A stretch of DNA of 64,000 nt from Acidimicrobiales bacterium (GTDB taxonomy: Bacteria; Actinomycetota; Acidimicrobiia; Acidimicrobiales; Poriferisodalaceae): NCBI GenBank assembly GCA_014239555.1, contig JAAZYR010000003.1, positions 62,001-126,000 of the forward strand, given 5' to 3'. The notes under the pieces were generated by a model, which made no database searches, was not told the origin of the DNA, and saw only the letters and a list, made by a program, of their open reading frames with translations. Positions 49,665 through 58,933 of the stretch are shown piece by piece (within the stretch, counting starts at the first letter, position 1; each line of letters opens with the position of its first letter). Both the position numbers and the translations under genes were made by a program.

Positions 49665-50110
49665 TAGAACGGCTCCTCATCAGGAATTTCATACCCAGCT
49701 CCGAAGTCGGAACCGGTGTTAGACGTATTGGATTGATCGGAACGAGGGGCCCCACCTTCGCCTCGTTCGTTACGACTGATCTGTGCAGTGGCCCAACGGA
49801 TACTTGGGCTTACTTCATCTGCAACAATCTGCACAGCTGATCGTTTCTCGCCGTTCTGACCTTCCCAATTACGGTAATCAAGCCGGCCATAAATCACGAC
49901 CCGCATGCCTTTCGTAACGGATTCAGCCACGTTTTCAGCCAGATCGCGCCAGCACGAAACATCAAAAAAATGGGCTTTGTCTTCACCCTGGTTAGATCGC
50001 TGATTCCATGCGATACCAAACCCACATACCGCTGCACCGCTTTGTGTGAAACGAAGTTCTGGATCGCGGGTCACGTTTCCTACGAGCACAATGTTGTTGT
50101 CAAAAGCCAT
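49664..50110 (-). CDS. ssb: Single-stranded DNA-binding protein
   Basis: 148 residues. OB-fold about 1-105: [44 protein letters not shown] and [13 protein letters not shown] glycine/asparagine-rich linker leads to the acidic tip DEEPF that recruits partners. Part of rpsF-ssb-rpsR-rplI. Confidence 0.96.
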   Translation of the reverse strand: MAFDNNIVLVGNVTRDPELRFTQSGAAVCGFGIAWNQRSNQGEDKAHFFDVSCWRDLAENVAESVTKGMRVVIYGRLDYRNWEGQNGEKRSAVQIVADEVSPSIRWATAQISRNERGEGGAPRSDQSNTSNTGSDFGAGYEIPDEEPF

Positions 50111-50125
50111 TTCAGTTCCCCCAAA

Positions 50126-50467
50126 TCAGTCAGCGTCTGTCGCTGAAGTGGCCCCGGCAAGTAAGCCACGCTTCGCAGCTTCACTATCGGGTAGGCGGAT
50201 AAGTTTATGTCGAACGACGTTGTCGGCTATGCGCAGTCCTCGTTCGACAGGGTCCATCGCTCCACCCTCAGCAACTAATTCAATGACTGAGTAGTAACCC
50301 TCGGTTTTGTGGTCAATCTCGTAGGCAAATTTTCGTCGACCCCAAAAATCAACGCCAGCGATAGTTGCAACATCTTCGATGCGCGTACGCAACTCTTTCA
50401 GGGCATCTTGGACTTCTGCGTCGTCAAGATCACTATCGTGAATGACCATTAACTCATAAGCACGCAT
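50126..50467 (-). CDS. rpsF: 30S ribosomal protein S6
   Basis: 113 residues from the ATG at 50467, which follows GGAGGAAACGGC; the 13 residues before it in the open frame come from the leader. MRAYELMVIHDSDLDD, DFWGRRKFAYEIDHKTEGYY and the C-terminal VVRHKLIR are conserved. First gene of the S6-SSB-S18-L9 operon. Confidence 0.95.
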   Translation of the reverse strand: MRAYELMVIHDSDLDDAEVQDALKELRTRIEDVATIAGVDFWGRRKFAYEIDHKTEGYYSVIELVAEGGAMDPVERGLRIADNVVRHKLIRLPDSEAAKRGLLAGATSATDAD

Positions 50468-50485
50468 GCCGTTTCCTCCTTCGGA

Positions 50486-50515
50486 CCCGGCGAGCCGGGG
50501 CCCCAATCACGGGGC
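50486..50515 (-). promoter_or_regulatory. rpsF leader hairpins, possible S6:S18 autoregulatory element
   Basis: Two consecutive hairpins in the rpsF leader, GCCCC/GGGGC (loop 6) at 50500-50515 and CCCGG/CCGGG (loop CUCG) at 50486-50499, end 3-4 bases before the ribosome-binding region. S6:S18 leaders at this position are known in many bacteria, but I could not match the conserved CCG bulge with confidence. Confidence 0.3.
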
Positions 50516-50659
50516 AGGGGTTAAAGATTTCTGAGCGGCGTAGAACACTGTCGCGTTCAGCTGTGTCCGCTTCCGCGACCCACCGTATTGACTAAAACGC
50601 GGAAACACACCAAAAACGAGAACGAAGCACGGTCACTAATCCGCTTAGGGCAAGACTTC

Positions 50660-52213
50660 TTATCCATCACGGTGCAACTCTTCTAACACTTCGCCTGCCA
50701 GTCGAGCTGCCTCAGTTTCGTCTACACCGAATTGACCGTTTTCTGCATCTGGGTCAAGAGCATCAATCAGCGCTGTGCTCAGCCATAGGCCTATGGAAAA
50801 ACGAGCGGTAGAACCACCGAACCAGGCGAGGTCTTGGTCAGCGTTGACACCAGGGCTACCAATGACTACGACGTCGTCAAGGTGCGCACCAAACCCGAGA
50901 CCGCCCTCCACTACCTCGGTAAGAAGTTCTGTTATCTGATCTGCTGTTTGCGCGTCCATCGACACTTCGGTTTGATTGTTACGGCGATCAATTCGCGTAC
51001 CATCGGCATCTCTTATTTCGAGGATCGTTTGGGTCTCGTACCTCCGGCCGCCCCGAGCTACCAAAGCGTGCCCTTGCGCAAGTTCGAGAGCCGTTATCTG
51101 GTTAAACCAATTGAGGGATTTTTCGAAACTTTCCCAGCGCCGAAAAGGCTTGAGCACTTCTTCGCTGTAAATCCGGGCATCTTCAGCAACTAAACCATCG
51201 GTTGCATACATCACACGCACCTGGCTGCGATCATCTAACACAACGACGATTACTTCCGATAGGCCCCGCTTTGCAGCAGCTTTTTCGACAATGGTTGCAA
51301 CTATTTGTTGGGCACCCAAATCCAAGGTCGAATCCACTTCTATTTGCCCTTTAGCTACTGGCCCACTTCCGTACTGTTCAACCAGCTGACGATAAATCCT
51401 CTCCAAATAGGGCCCCAAGCCCACATCGGGGATAAGGCCGTTAATCGGCGTCTTTTCGCGGGCGGGTATCAACAAGTTTTCCAGAGGAATCGCCCGTTCA
51501 AGAAGTAATTCCTTTTGGGTGATCAACCCCGCTGTATAGAGCCGGGCAAGAATTTGATTACGCCCCTGCTCAGAATTGCTTGCTCCGCCACCTTCAAGCA
51601 TCAATCCTGCTAAATGGGCAGCCTGCCCTATCCCCAGAACCGAGGCGCTTTGCCCATACCAAGCAAGCGAAGCGGCTTCGACCCCATAAGTGGATCTCCC
51701 GAGTGGTACCTGAGATAAAAATTGTTCTAAGAGAGCTTCTCGAGGTTCTGTTCGCTCGAGGTTGATGATTACTGACGCTTCTCGCAGCAACGCCAACCGT
51801 GTTGTAGCTGTTCCGTTAACTGATCTCACTAGACGTTGGGTGATTGTCGGCTGTCTACTGGGGCCGGTGGGCCGCAAAACAGCAGCAAAAAGCGGCCACG
51901 GTTCAACTTTTGTTTCGTCAAGGTATTTGGGGTCAAGCGCTACCAATACCGCGTCAAGCAGGATGGGCGACATTTCTTCCAATGTCACGGGGACCATGTT
52001 GTTTTCAGGGTGGAGTTCAGCTAATTGAGTCCCGAAGCGATCATAAATCGCCGTGTCCCTGTCGAAGGTCGCCGCGAACGAGCGCGGTGAGGCTCCCATG
52101 GTTCGCACCGATATACCGACCCCTAAGACGGCAAGAACCAGTAACAGGTATAAAATCAACCACGACGGTGGTGCCTTATTTAGTTTGTTCTCTAGTAAAG
52201 CTGGATCAGACAT
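50660..52213 (-). CDS. Degenerate class A penicillin-binding protein (PonA-like pseudoenzyme)
   Basis: 517-residue membrane protein with a helix at about 19-37 and a GT51 transglycosylase fold. Motif 2 (PTITQRLVR, 122-130) and LLREASVIINLE, FLSQVPLGRSTYGVEAASLAWYGQSA (165-190) align well with PonA. The catalytic AxEDxxF motif is V91-A-L-D-P-K-Y, so the essential Glu is Leu93. In the transpeptidase region the segment holding SxxK and SxN is largely missing, and KTG is replaced by VIGSPGV. Position next to DUF5318 and rpsF matches ponA1 of mycobacteria. Probably a scaffold or regulator of wall synthesis. Confidence 0.8.
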   Translation of the reverse strand: MSDPALLENKLNKAPPSWLILYLLLVLAVLGVGISVRTMGASPRSFAATFDRDTAIYDRFGTQLAELHPENNMVPVTLEEMSPILLDAVLVALDPKYLDETKVEPWPLFAAVLRPTGPSRQPTITQRLVRSVNGTATTRLALLREASVIINLERTEPREALLEQFLSQVPLGRSTYGVEAASLAWYGQSASVLGIGQAAHLAGLMLEGGGASNSEQGRNQILARLYTAGLITQKELLLERAIPLENLLIPAREKTPINGLIPDVGLGPYLERIYRQLVEQYGSGPVAKGQIEVDSTLDLGAQQIVATIVEKAAAKRGLSEVIVVVLDDRSQVRVMYATDGLVAEDARIYSEEVLKPFRRWESFEKSLNWFNQITALELAQGHALVARGGRRYETQTILEIRDADGTRIDRRNNQTEVSMDAQTADQITELLTEVVEGGLGFGAHLDDVVVIGSPGVNADQDLAWFGGSTARFSIGLWLSTALIDALDPDAENGQFGVDETEAARLAGEVLEELHRDG

Positions 52214-52317
52214 CTGTCCAGAAATCGCTTCGTCAATAAGTTGTTCAGCTGGAACCCTTAGCTACTGGAGAGTACCCAAGGGCACGTGCCGAACAACTAC
52301 ACGAACACGCGCTGCAA

Positions 52318-52707
52318 TTAGCGAAGTGGATATCGGCGAAGGAGAAAATTCCATCCACATTTGGCGCACACTTCAACTTCGTATGAAACGAAGTGGCCTT
52401 GACGGCGCGCGATTCTCTGAAGTTCATGGTCCGACACAACGCACTTGCCTCCTGGCCCTAAGCGTGGGCCAAAAACATAGGCAACCAGACGCAACTCGTC
52501 TTCGTCACACAAAGGGCAGCTACCACCCATGTGCGGTGCAGCATTTCGAGCAGCCCGAAGTAACTCGGGGTGGATTTCACATGCTTCGTCTCGGTCAACT
52601 ATCCCGCGCGCAATATCGCGAACCAACCGCCGGCGTTGAAGTCGGTAGTCAACCTCGCCGAAGCCTGCCTCGGCGTCTTCGCTCGCAATGCCCGGGTGAT
52701 ACGGCAC
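52318..52707 (-). CDS. DUF5318 family zinc-ribbon protein
   Basis: 129 residues from a GTG at 52707, 13 bases after the pcnA stop; a longer form starting at 52767 would overlap pcnA by 47 bp. VDYRLQRRRLVRDI, HPELLRAARNAAP, CPLCDEDELRLVAYVFG and CAKCGWNFLLRRY match the actinobacterial DUF5318 proteins, such as the one beside ponA1 in M. tuberculosis. Four cysteines probably bind zinc. Function unknown; start uncertain. Confidence 0.82.
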   Translation of the reverse strand: MPYHPGIASEDAEAGFGEVDYRLQRRRLVRDIARGIVDRDEACEIHPELLRAARNAAPHMGGSCPLCDEDELRLVAYVFGPRLGPGGKCVVSDHELQRIARRQGHFVSYEVEVCAKCGWNFLLRRYPLR

Positions 52708-52720
52708 CCGTGCAGCGTAG

Positions 52721-53965
52721 TCAGAACTCGGAGCTGTTTCGCCAACCCTGTACAAAAGCAGTTGCATCTTCCTTAGACAGCGGACCGGTCCGCAGACGCT
52801 GTTCCATCAATCGGTCGAGCATCTGGCCAACGAGTGGGCCTTCTCCACCGATGAGTTCAGCGACTTCGTTGCCATCTAAAGGAACCTGAAATTCCTCGTT
52901 TCCTTCTAGTTCCTGGACTTGGTCGATCGCTGAAAGAACCGATGGCAGTGGTGGTTGCTCGTAGGCGTTCAATAATTCGATCGCTGGCTCAAGAGTGCGG
53001 CGCGTCTGATGGAGCAACCGTCGAGCTGTCGCCTGGTCATTTTGATTCGCTTCGGTCAAAGCCTGAGCGGTATCGATGATCGCTCCAACCCGTGAAGCTG
53101 TCGCGTTTGACGCTCTCAACCCAGCGAGTGCTTGTCGGACAAGAGTTCCTTCTTGCAAAACTGGCCAAAGAAGACACGCCCATCGTAATTCCAAGTTCGG
53201 ACTTACCAGATCGATGGCCTGTGCTTGCGGGTTTTCGTCTTTCGAGATGTTGGGGAAAAGTCGTTCCATTAACCCAGTTCGGTGCAGTAGTCGCACACCG
53301 CTGCCCGGACGTTCAACTAACAGAAACTTTGAAAATTCTTCACTGATTCGTTCCTTCGACACAACGTCAAGACGCTCAGCCATAACACTCATAGCGGTTT
53401 CGAGTTCTCTCGGCGGCGTCAGCTGATAGCCCGACAGGAAGCGGGCAGCTCTTAACATTCTCAAGGGATCATCAGAAAAAGCTATTTCTGGCGTTAACGG
53501 TGTTCTCAACACACGGTTCGCCAAATCAGCCCGTCCATCAAACGGGTCAACCAGCCGCCAGCTAGGCAATTGAATTGCCATGGCGTTGATGGTGAAGTCT
53601 CGTCGAGCAAGGTCATCATCAATCTTGCTCGAAAACTCAACCTCCGGTTTACGTGAGTCGGCATGATATTTCTCTGACCGGTGAGTTGTGATTTCAACTA
53701 TGACATCGCCTTTGCGCGCTCCGACGGTGCCAAAGCGAGCACCTTGATCCCAGGTCGTGTCCGCCCACCCAGCCAAGATTGATGATGTGTCTGCTGGCGT
53801 GGCGTCCGTGGTGATGTCGATATCTCCGCTCTGTCGTCCAAGAAACAAGTCCCGAACGACGCCCCCAACGATAAAGAACCCCCACCCGGCGGAAACAAAC
53901 AGCTCCGCTAGACCCCCTACGCGTCGATCAACGTCATCGCTATCAGCTTGTGCGATGCCGTCCAT
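52721..53965 (-). CDS. CCA tRNA nucleotidyltransferase
   Basis: 414-residue enzyme adding or repairing the tRNA 3' CCA. Nucleotidyltransferase motif VGGVVRDLFLGRQSGDIDITTDA with the metal aspartates, RRDFTINAMA, and DDPLRMLRAARFLSGY. The C-terminal half is helical. It is needed for the two tRNAs here (Asp, Phe) that lack an encoded CCA. It corresponds to pcnA of mycobacteria, whose neighbours are the DUF6049 and murJ genes found next in this window. Confidence 0.95.
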   Translation of the reverse strand: MDGIAQADSDDVDRRVGGLAELFVSAGWGFFIVGGVVRDLFLGRQSGDIDITTDATPADTSSILAGWADTTWDQGARFGTVGARKGDVIVEITTHRSEKYHADSRKPEVEFSSKIDDDLARRDFTINAMAIQLPSWRLVDPFDGRADLANRVLRTPLTPEIAFSDDPLRMLRAARFLSGYQLTPPRELETAMSVMAERLDVVSKERISEEFSKFLLVERPGSGVRLLHRTGLMERLFPNISKDENPQAQAIDLVSPNLELRWACLLWPVLQEGTLVRQALAGLRASNATASRVGAIIDTAQALTEANQNDQATARRLLHQTRRTLEPAIELLNAYEQPPLPSVLSAIDQVQELEGNEEFQVPLDGNEVAELIGGEGPLVGQMLDRLMEQRLRTGPLSKEDATAFVQGWRNSSEF

Positions 53966-54137
53966 ACAACGAAACGGTACCTTCGGATTGACACAAATTT
54001 TGCAAGATTAATAGAGCTACTCCTCAAGAACGACCAGTTATCTTGCCCAACAAGTTGGAGTTCCAGGTCAGTCCTGGCAACCTAAGAGGCCCGGATTCCA
54101 TTGTGGAGCCGGAAATCGGAAGTTTGATGGAGTGGGC

Positions 54138-54620
54138 ATGAAGTTCGACCTCGGCGACCGCGTGATCTATCCACACCACGGGGCAGCTCTGATTACCGCA
54201 AGGGAAAAGAGAAAGGCGTTCGGCGAAGAACGCGAATACTTAATTCTTCAAACAGCGCACGGTGATCTGACCCTGTCTGTCCCGGCGGATATGGCGGACT
54301 CCGTGGGGATGAGACCCCCAATTGATGAAGACGACGTCGAAGACCTTTTTGAACTTTTAGCCAAAAAAGATATACGTGAGCCGGCGAACTGGAGTCGCCG
54401 GTTTAAAAATCACCAAGAGAAGCTGAAGTCTGGTGATATCTACCAAGTGGCAGAAGTGGTGAGAAACCTCGCGTTACGCGAATCTGCAAAAGGTTTGTCA
54501 GCTGGTGAGAAATCCATGCTTGACAAGTCCCGCCAAATCCTGATTTCTGAGCTTTCAATAAGTATGGATGTCAGTGAAGACGAAGCGCTAGACCAAGTAG
54601 AAACACGACTCGCTAGCTAA
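54138..54620 (+). CDS. carD: CarD-family transcriptional regulator
   Basis: 160-residue RNA polymerase-binding factor that stabilises open complexes. The N-terminal RNAP-interaction domain starts MKFDLGDRVIYPHHGAALI and continues EYLILQT; the helical C-terminal DNA-binding part has PANWSRRFKNHQEKLKSGDIYQVAEVVRNLALRE. GGAG lies 5-6 bases before the ATG at 54138; a GTG two codons earlier is less likely. Divergent from pcnA, across a 172-bp gap with small inverted repeats (e.g. CCAGG/CCTGG at 54063-54077). Confidence 0.93.
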   Translation: MKFDLGDRVIYPHHGAALITAREKRKAFGEEREYLILQTAHGDLTLSVPADMADSVGMRPPIDEDDVEDLFELLAKKDIREPANWSRRFKNHQEKLKSGDIYQVAEVVRNLALRESAKGLSAGEKSMLDKSRQILISELSISMDVSEDEALDQVETRLAS

Positions 54621-54684
54621 ATCGTTAACTAAGGCGACCAACTCTGCTTGGCTCCTCCCTATAACTTCATGTGGGGAGGGTCCA

Positions 54685-55389
54685 GTGTCGACAGACCAAC
54701 CGCTCCACCGGAGTTCCAGTGGCGTACGCATTCGAACAGACTCTCAATGTCAGTCCGACGCTCACCTCAGGCCAACGCTCCCTGCTGGAAAACTGCGATC
54801 TGACGAAATCAAAACCACTCTGCAATTACTCGCACAGAACGGTGTACAGCGCGTTTTCACTTCAGCAATAACATCACAAGAGCAAGATTTTTTTAGAGAT
54901 ATTGGATTCGAGCTACATGAAGAGTTGATTTTGCTCAGCCACGATTTATCAGCGCAAATCCCACCCCCTACTCGTCCGACGAGACGCGCTCGGCGTTTCG
55001 ACTGGCCACATATTCTCGACATCGATGCATCCGCATTTTCGCAGTTCTGGCAATTTGACGCGATAGCGCTAACGGAGGCCATTAAGGCAACCCCCAAAAG
55101 CAGAGTTCGCGTTAACACTGGCCCTTCGCCACAAGGTTTCGCCATAACGGGTCGGTCCGGGCGACAAGGTTTTCTCCAAAGGCTCGCAGTACACCCAACA
55201 CACCAAGGGAATGGCCTAGGCCGTTCCTTGGTGGCTGATGCTCTTCGTTGGCTTCAGAAACGACGGGTCTATGAAGTACTGGTAAATACACAAATCGAAA
55301 ATGCCACAGCATTAGAACTCTACGAGTCCACCGGATTCACCCAGAAAAACGATGGCCTAGCAGTCTTGCGATGGGACGCAAAAAGATGA
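54685..55389 (+). CDS. GNAT-family N-acetyltransferase
   Basis: 234-residue protein with a two-part layout: a weak first half (to about 120) and a good GNAT domain in the second half, with LQRLAVHPTHQGNGLGRSLVADAL as the acetyl-CoA loop and NATALELYESTGF near the end. The GTG start follows GGAGGG. It overlaps the DUF6049 gene by 4 bp, so it belongs to the wall-associated operon. The acceptor is unknown; mycothiol synthase-like organisation is possible but not shown. Confidence 0.78.
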   Translation: MSTDQPLHRSSSGVRIRTDSQCQSDAHLRPTLPAGKLRSDEIKTTLQLLAQNGVQRVFTSAITSQEQDFFRDIGFELHEELILLSHDLSAQIPPPTRPTRRARRFDWPHILDIDASAFSQFWQFDAIALTEAIKATPKSRVRVNTGPSPQGFAITGRSGRQGFLQRLAVHPTHQGNGLGRSLVADALRWLQKRRVYEVLVNTQIENATALELYESTGFTQKNDGLAVLRWDAKR

Positions 55390-57269
55390 ACCTGCTGAAG
55401 TGGGTCCGTGGAATTCCAATTTTTCTTTGTCTTCTCATTGGTTTTCCTGATCTGGTCAACGCAGTCGAAGTTGGATCTGGCGGGATACAAATCACTCATC
55501 AATCTCCAATCGCTCAAGCAGGCGGGTCCCTGGATTTCACACTTCGCCTACCCGGGGTAGTTGCAAACGACGACCAGATCATCGTTACGGTTCATGAACC
55601 AGTCATCAATGAGACGGGATTTCTTCAATCGGTTAACGGTCAAGGGTTAGGCGGCGTTCTCGCTTCTCGAACAATCGATGTGTCAGATCTTGACCTTGAT
55701 GCGTGGGGCTTAGCAGCCATCAAATTTCCGCTTACAAACAATGGCGATGAAGCTATCCGTGTCGCAAGAGTTGGGGTGTACCCAATAACGATAGAAATGC
55801 GGACTGCGAGTCAGGAACTTGTCGGCCGAGTCGTAACCCATCTCATCCGAATTGGTGACGCCCCTTCTCAAAGGTTGGCGTTGGCACTCGTAGCTAAAAT
55901 CCCGCACACAACAGGCCACGCTGACTCAAAGGAAAATTTTAATACCCCTTCAGCCTGGTTCGATTTGTTAGTCCGCCATTTCGACATCCCAGTGAGTGTC
56001 ACCTTTCAGCCCAACCGAATTGACCACTCGGTAGATGAAACTACGGCAGAAAAATTTCACACCACGAAAACACAGCATGAGCTTGTACGCGGCTCTTTCA
56101 TTCCAATTGACGAAGCAGCACTAATGGATGCTGGACTTTCCGGTGAAGTATCCACACTCCTCAAAATTGGTTCAGAAAAACTGAGAACTTTGGGAACTCT
56201 GGCGCCGCCAACTCTTTGGGTCGGACACGGAATGGCTGATACCGCTCAAGTGGATCGTCGATGGCAACGAGGTATCCGGGAGGTAATTGTCGAACCTTCT
56301 TCGCTCTTCCCACTACCCGCTACTGCGCCACGCGGCCCCGTGGAAATACTGGGCGTCGATTCAAATGTCAGGGCACTTGTCGTGGATCATCTCTCCTCAC
56401 GAAAGGAATACGACACGGCAGCTAGCGAAGCCCACCGCGTCTTGACACACCTTGCGGTCATTGCCTTCACCCAACAACCAACACCATTACTCGTTTTAGA
56501 TCTCGGGGCAGGAACCCGCGATGTTGATTTTGCGACGGCATTTCTAAAAGGTCTCACGTATTTGGATTGGGTGGAACCAGTATCGGCCAGTGCTGCTATC
56601 ACCAAGTCGCTGTTGCTTAAGGACGGGAAACTCCAGCAGTATCGGCTTAGAAGCCACCCCAGTTCCACAACTGAAAACTTCACGGGTTACCGCGATGCCC
56701 AAAGGTACTTAACCTCGTTCCGTTCAATGATCCGCGATGAAGATGCCTCTGAGCATGACCAACTGTCTCAGAAATTACTGTTCAGTTTGTCGAGCGATTC
56801 GTCGAAACTCGACCGAGAAACACTTTGGGAATCAATCGTCAGCCGAATCCGGGTGCAGACGAGTTTGATCGACATTCCCCCAGACGAATCAATCCAGTTG
56901 ACGTCGCAGAAAGCATCTGTCCCGTTCAGCTTTCAGAACCGAGCCGATATTCCCCTTCGAGTGGAATTGCGAATCATTGGAGAAAAACTCACGGTCGAGG
57001 ATTTCGACGACGGAGAGAGCACCACATTGGTTTTGGAACCTGGTGTTACAACTCATCGTTTTCAACTCCGCGCCCTCGGGTCCGGGTCTTTCCCCGTAAC
57101 GATCGAACTCCACTCCCCTGACGGTGGGCTGCTAGTTGGGAAAGCCCAAGCTGCCATCCGCGCTACCACCCCCACAGGGGTGGGTCTTGGGCTAACCATC
57201 GGAGCTGCAGTTTTCTTATTGGTCTGGTGGGTGGTTGACACCAAAAGAAAGAAAGCCCCCCATCAATGA
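55386..57269 (+). CDS. DUF6049-type secreted membrane-anchored protein (Rv3909-like)
   Basis: 627 residues from the ATG at 55386, which makes an ATGA overlap with the GNAT gene. A signal peptide (about 8-26), a long extracytoplasmic region with beta-rich domains, and a C-terminal helix (about 596-617) with a short basic tail give a type I membrane layout. Size, topology and position before murJ match the large secreted protein upstream of mviN in mycobacteria. Its function is unknown; a role in peptidoglycan export or wall assembly fits the context. It overlaps murJ by 4 bp. Confidence 0.78.
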   Translation: MNLLKWVRGIPIFLCLLIGFPDLVNAVEVGSGGIQITHQSPIAQAGGSLDFTLRLPGVVANDDQIIVTVHEPVINETGFLQSVNGQGLGGVLASRTIDVSDLDLDAWGLAAIKFPLTNNGDEAIRVARVGVYPITIEMRTASQELVGRVVTHLIRIGDAPSQRLALALVAKIPHTTGHADSKENFNTPSAWFDLLVRHFDIPVSVTFQPNRIDHSVDETTAEKFHTTKTQHELVRGSFIPIDEAALMDAGLSGEVSTLLKIGSEKLRTLGTLAPPTLWVGHGMADTAQVDRRWQRGIREVIVEPSSLFPLPATAPRGPVEILGVDSNVRALVVDHLSSRKEYDTAASEAHRVLTHLAVIAFTQQPTPLLVLDLGAGTRDVDFATAFLKGLTYLDWVEPVSASAAITKSLLLKDGKLQQYRLRSHPSSTTENFTGYRDAQRYLTSFRSMIRDEDASEHDQLSQKLLFSLSSDSSKLDRETLWESIVSRIRVQTSLIDIPPDESIQLTSQKASVPFSFQNRADIPLRVELRIIGEKLTVEDFDDGESTTLVLEPGVTTHRFQLRALGSGSFPVTIELHSPDGGLLVGKAQAAIRATTPTGVGLGLTIGAAVFLLVWWVVDTKRKKAPHQ

Positions 57270-58933
57270 CCCGCTTCGGGGCGAGCGCAGCCGCAAGCGG
57301 CATCGGATTGTCACGGTTCACCGGCGTGGTGCGCACCGCTCTCATCACCAATATTCTCGGCATAGGCCTCGTCGGAGACGCTTTTGCCGCTGCGCAGCGA
57401 ATTCCCAACGTGCTGCAGAACCTTTTTGGCGAGGGCTCTCTCTCTGCGGCATTGGTTCCTGAGTACAGCCGCTTATCCGAGGACGACCCCGAAAAGGCCG
57501 GTCGGCTAGCAGGAGGAGTCGCTTCGTTCCTGCTGTGCCTAGTTGTTTGCTTAGTAGCTCTTGGTTTTCTGGCAGCAGAGCCTCTTACGCGAGGAATCGC
57601 TTGGGGGTTTACGGGTGCCCGTTTTGACCTCACGGTTCGTTTAGTCCGAATCATTTTGATCGGAGCTGGCGTCTTAGTAATGAGCGCCTGGTGTTTGGCT
57701 TTGCTCACTAGCCACCGCCGACTTTTTCTTGGATACTCAGCTCCAATTATTTGGAACGCGACACAGATCGCAGTTCTTATTGCGATAGCGGTATCGGAGT
57801 TCAGTGGCACCTCCGCGGCAGAAACTCTGGCATGGGCACTCGTGGCAGGATCCGTCCTGCAAGTGGGTGTCCAACTGCCCACAGTCTTAAAGGCGAACCG
57901 CCATATCAAGTTTAATTTCCTTTGGAAAGACCCTGCGACCGCTGCTGTGCTCAAGCGATTTGGGCCTGCCGTGCTCGGCAGGGGAGCTTTGCAACTCTCA
58001 TCGTTCATTGACCTCGCATTGGCATCATTGTTGTCAGTTGGGGCTGCTTCTTCGCTCGGAGCTGCTCAAGCTCTCTATCTACTTCCCATAGCTCTGATAG
58101 CGACAAGCATTGTTGCCGCTGACTTACCTGAACTCAGTCGCATGAATGATTTTGATGAAGTTGCTGCTCGGCTTTCAAAAAGATTGCTCCAAATGCTTTG
58201 GCTAGTCGGCCCAATCCTCGCGTTGTATTTAGCAGCGGGCCCACAAATCGCTGATGCTTTGTTCAATCTGGGCGGATTTCGAAACCGAGTGAGCCACGAT
58301 GATTTAACTGTCATCGGGTTAACGCTCGGAGGATACGCCCTTGGCGTGCCTGCCCTAATGGGATCTCGCTTACTGCAAAATGTCTGTTACAGCGTTGGTG
58401 ATACTCGCACTCCGGCTCGGATCGCTGGTCGCCGGGTGATCATCTCCATGGTCGTTGGGGCGGTGTTGATGTTCCAGTTCGAACAAATTTTGGTTGTGGA
58501 TCAGAGGCTCGTCGGCTTTGGTGACGGGAACTTTGTTTGGGGACCGCTGTCGGATTCTGTGCGAAACGCGGCGCACCTTCCAGCTCGTTTAGGGCCCGTA
58601 GGCCTCGCGCTTGGGTCTGCTGTTGGGGCTTGGATCGAGTTTTGGCAACTTCGAAAACAAGTTTTGAATCGCTGGCACTTGAACGGTCTGACACAGTCAG
58701 GGTTCTCGAAACACACATTGCCCGCTTTGGCCGCTTTCGGCGCGGCTGTTGCGTTGAACCGCCTTAAGATTGACCAAGCATTGCTGCGGGTATCTCTTGT
58801 TGGTGTCGGGGTGCTAATTGTGCATCTCGTGACTTCACTTCTCTTAGGTACTCGAGCGCTGTCAGAACTAGTTTCGGGCCTCCGAGGCGATTCCTCAATC
58901 CGGTCAACACCAACAAAGGACGAAACATCATGA
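57266..58933 (+). CDS. murJ: Lipid II flippase MurJ (MviN)
   Basis: 555-residue polytopic protein, about 14 helices, moving lipid II across the membrane. Signatures: GIGLSRFTGVVRTALIT, FAAAQRIPNVLQNLFGEGSLSAALVPEYS near the N-terminus. Mycobacterial MviN is much longer because it carries a pseudokinase and an extracellular domain; here these are encoded separately two genes downstream. The stop overlaps degV by 4 bp. Confidence 0.94.
   Translation: MTRFGASAAASGIGLSRFTGVVRTALITNILGIGLVGDAFAAAQRIPNVLQNLFGEGSLSAALVPEYSRLSEDDPEKAGRLAGGVASFLLCLVVCLVALGFLAAEPLTRGIAWGFTGARFDLTVRLVRIILIGAGVLVMSAWCLALLTSHRRLFLGYSAPIIWNATQIAVLIAIAVSEFSGTSAAETLAWALVAGSVLQVGVQLPTVLKANRHIKFNFLWKDPATAAVLKRFGPAVLGRGALQLSSFIDLALASLLSVGAASSLGAAQALYLLPIALIATSIVAADLPELSRMNDFDEVAARLSKRLLQMLWLVGPILALYLAAGPQIADALFNLGGFRNRVSHDDLTVIGLTLGGYALGVPALMGSRLLQNVCYSVGDTRTPARIAGRRVIISMVVGAVLMFQFEQILVVDQRLVGFGDGNFVWGPLSDSVRNAAHLPARLGPVGLALGSAVGAWIEFWQLRKQVLNRWHLNGLTQSGFSKHTLPALAAFGAAVALNRLKIDQALLRVSLVGVGVLIVHLVTSLLLGTRALSELVSGLRGDSSIRSTPTKDETS

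Noticed and set aside
52053-52889. 278-residue plus-strand frame across the PBP-like/DUF5318/pcnA region
   Set aside because: Low-complexity shadow; the three minus-strand genes have clear family motifs.
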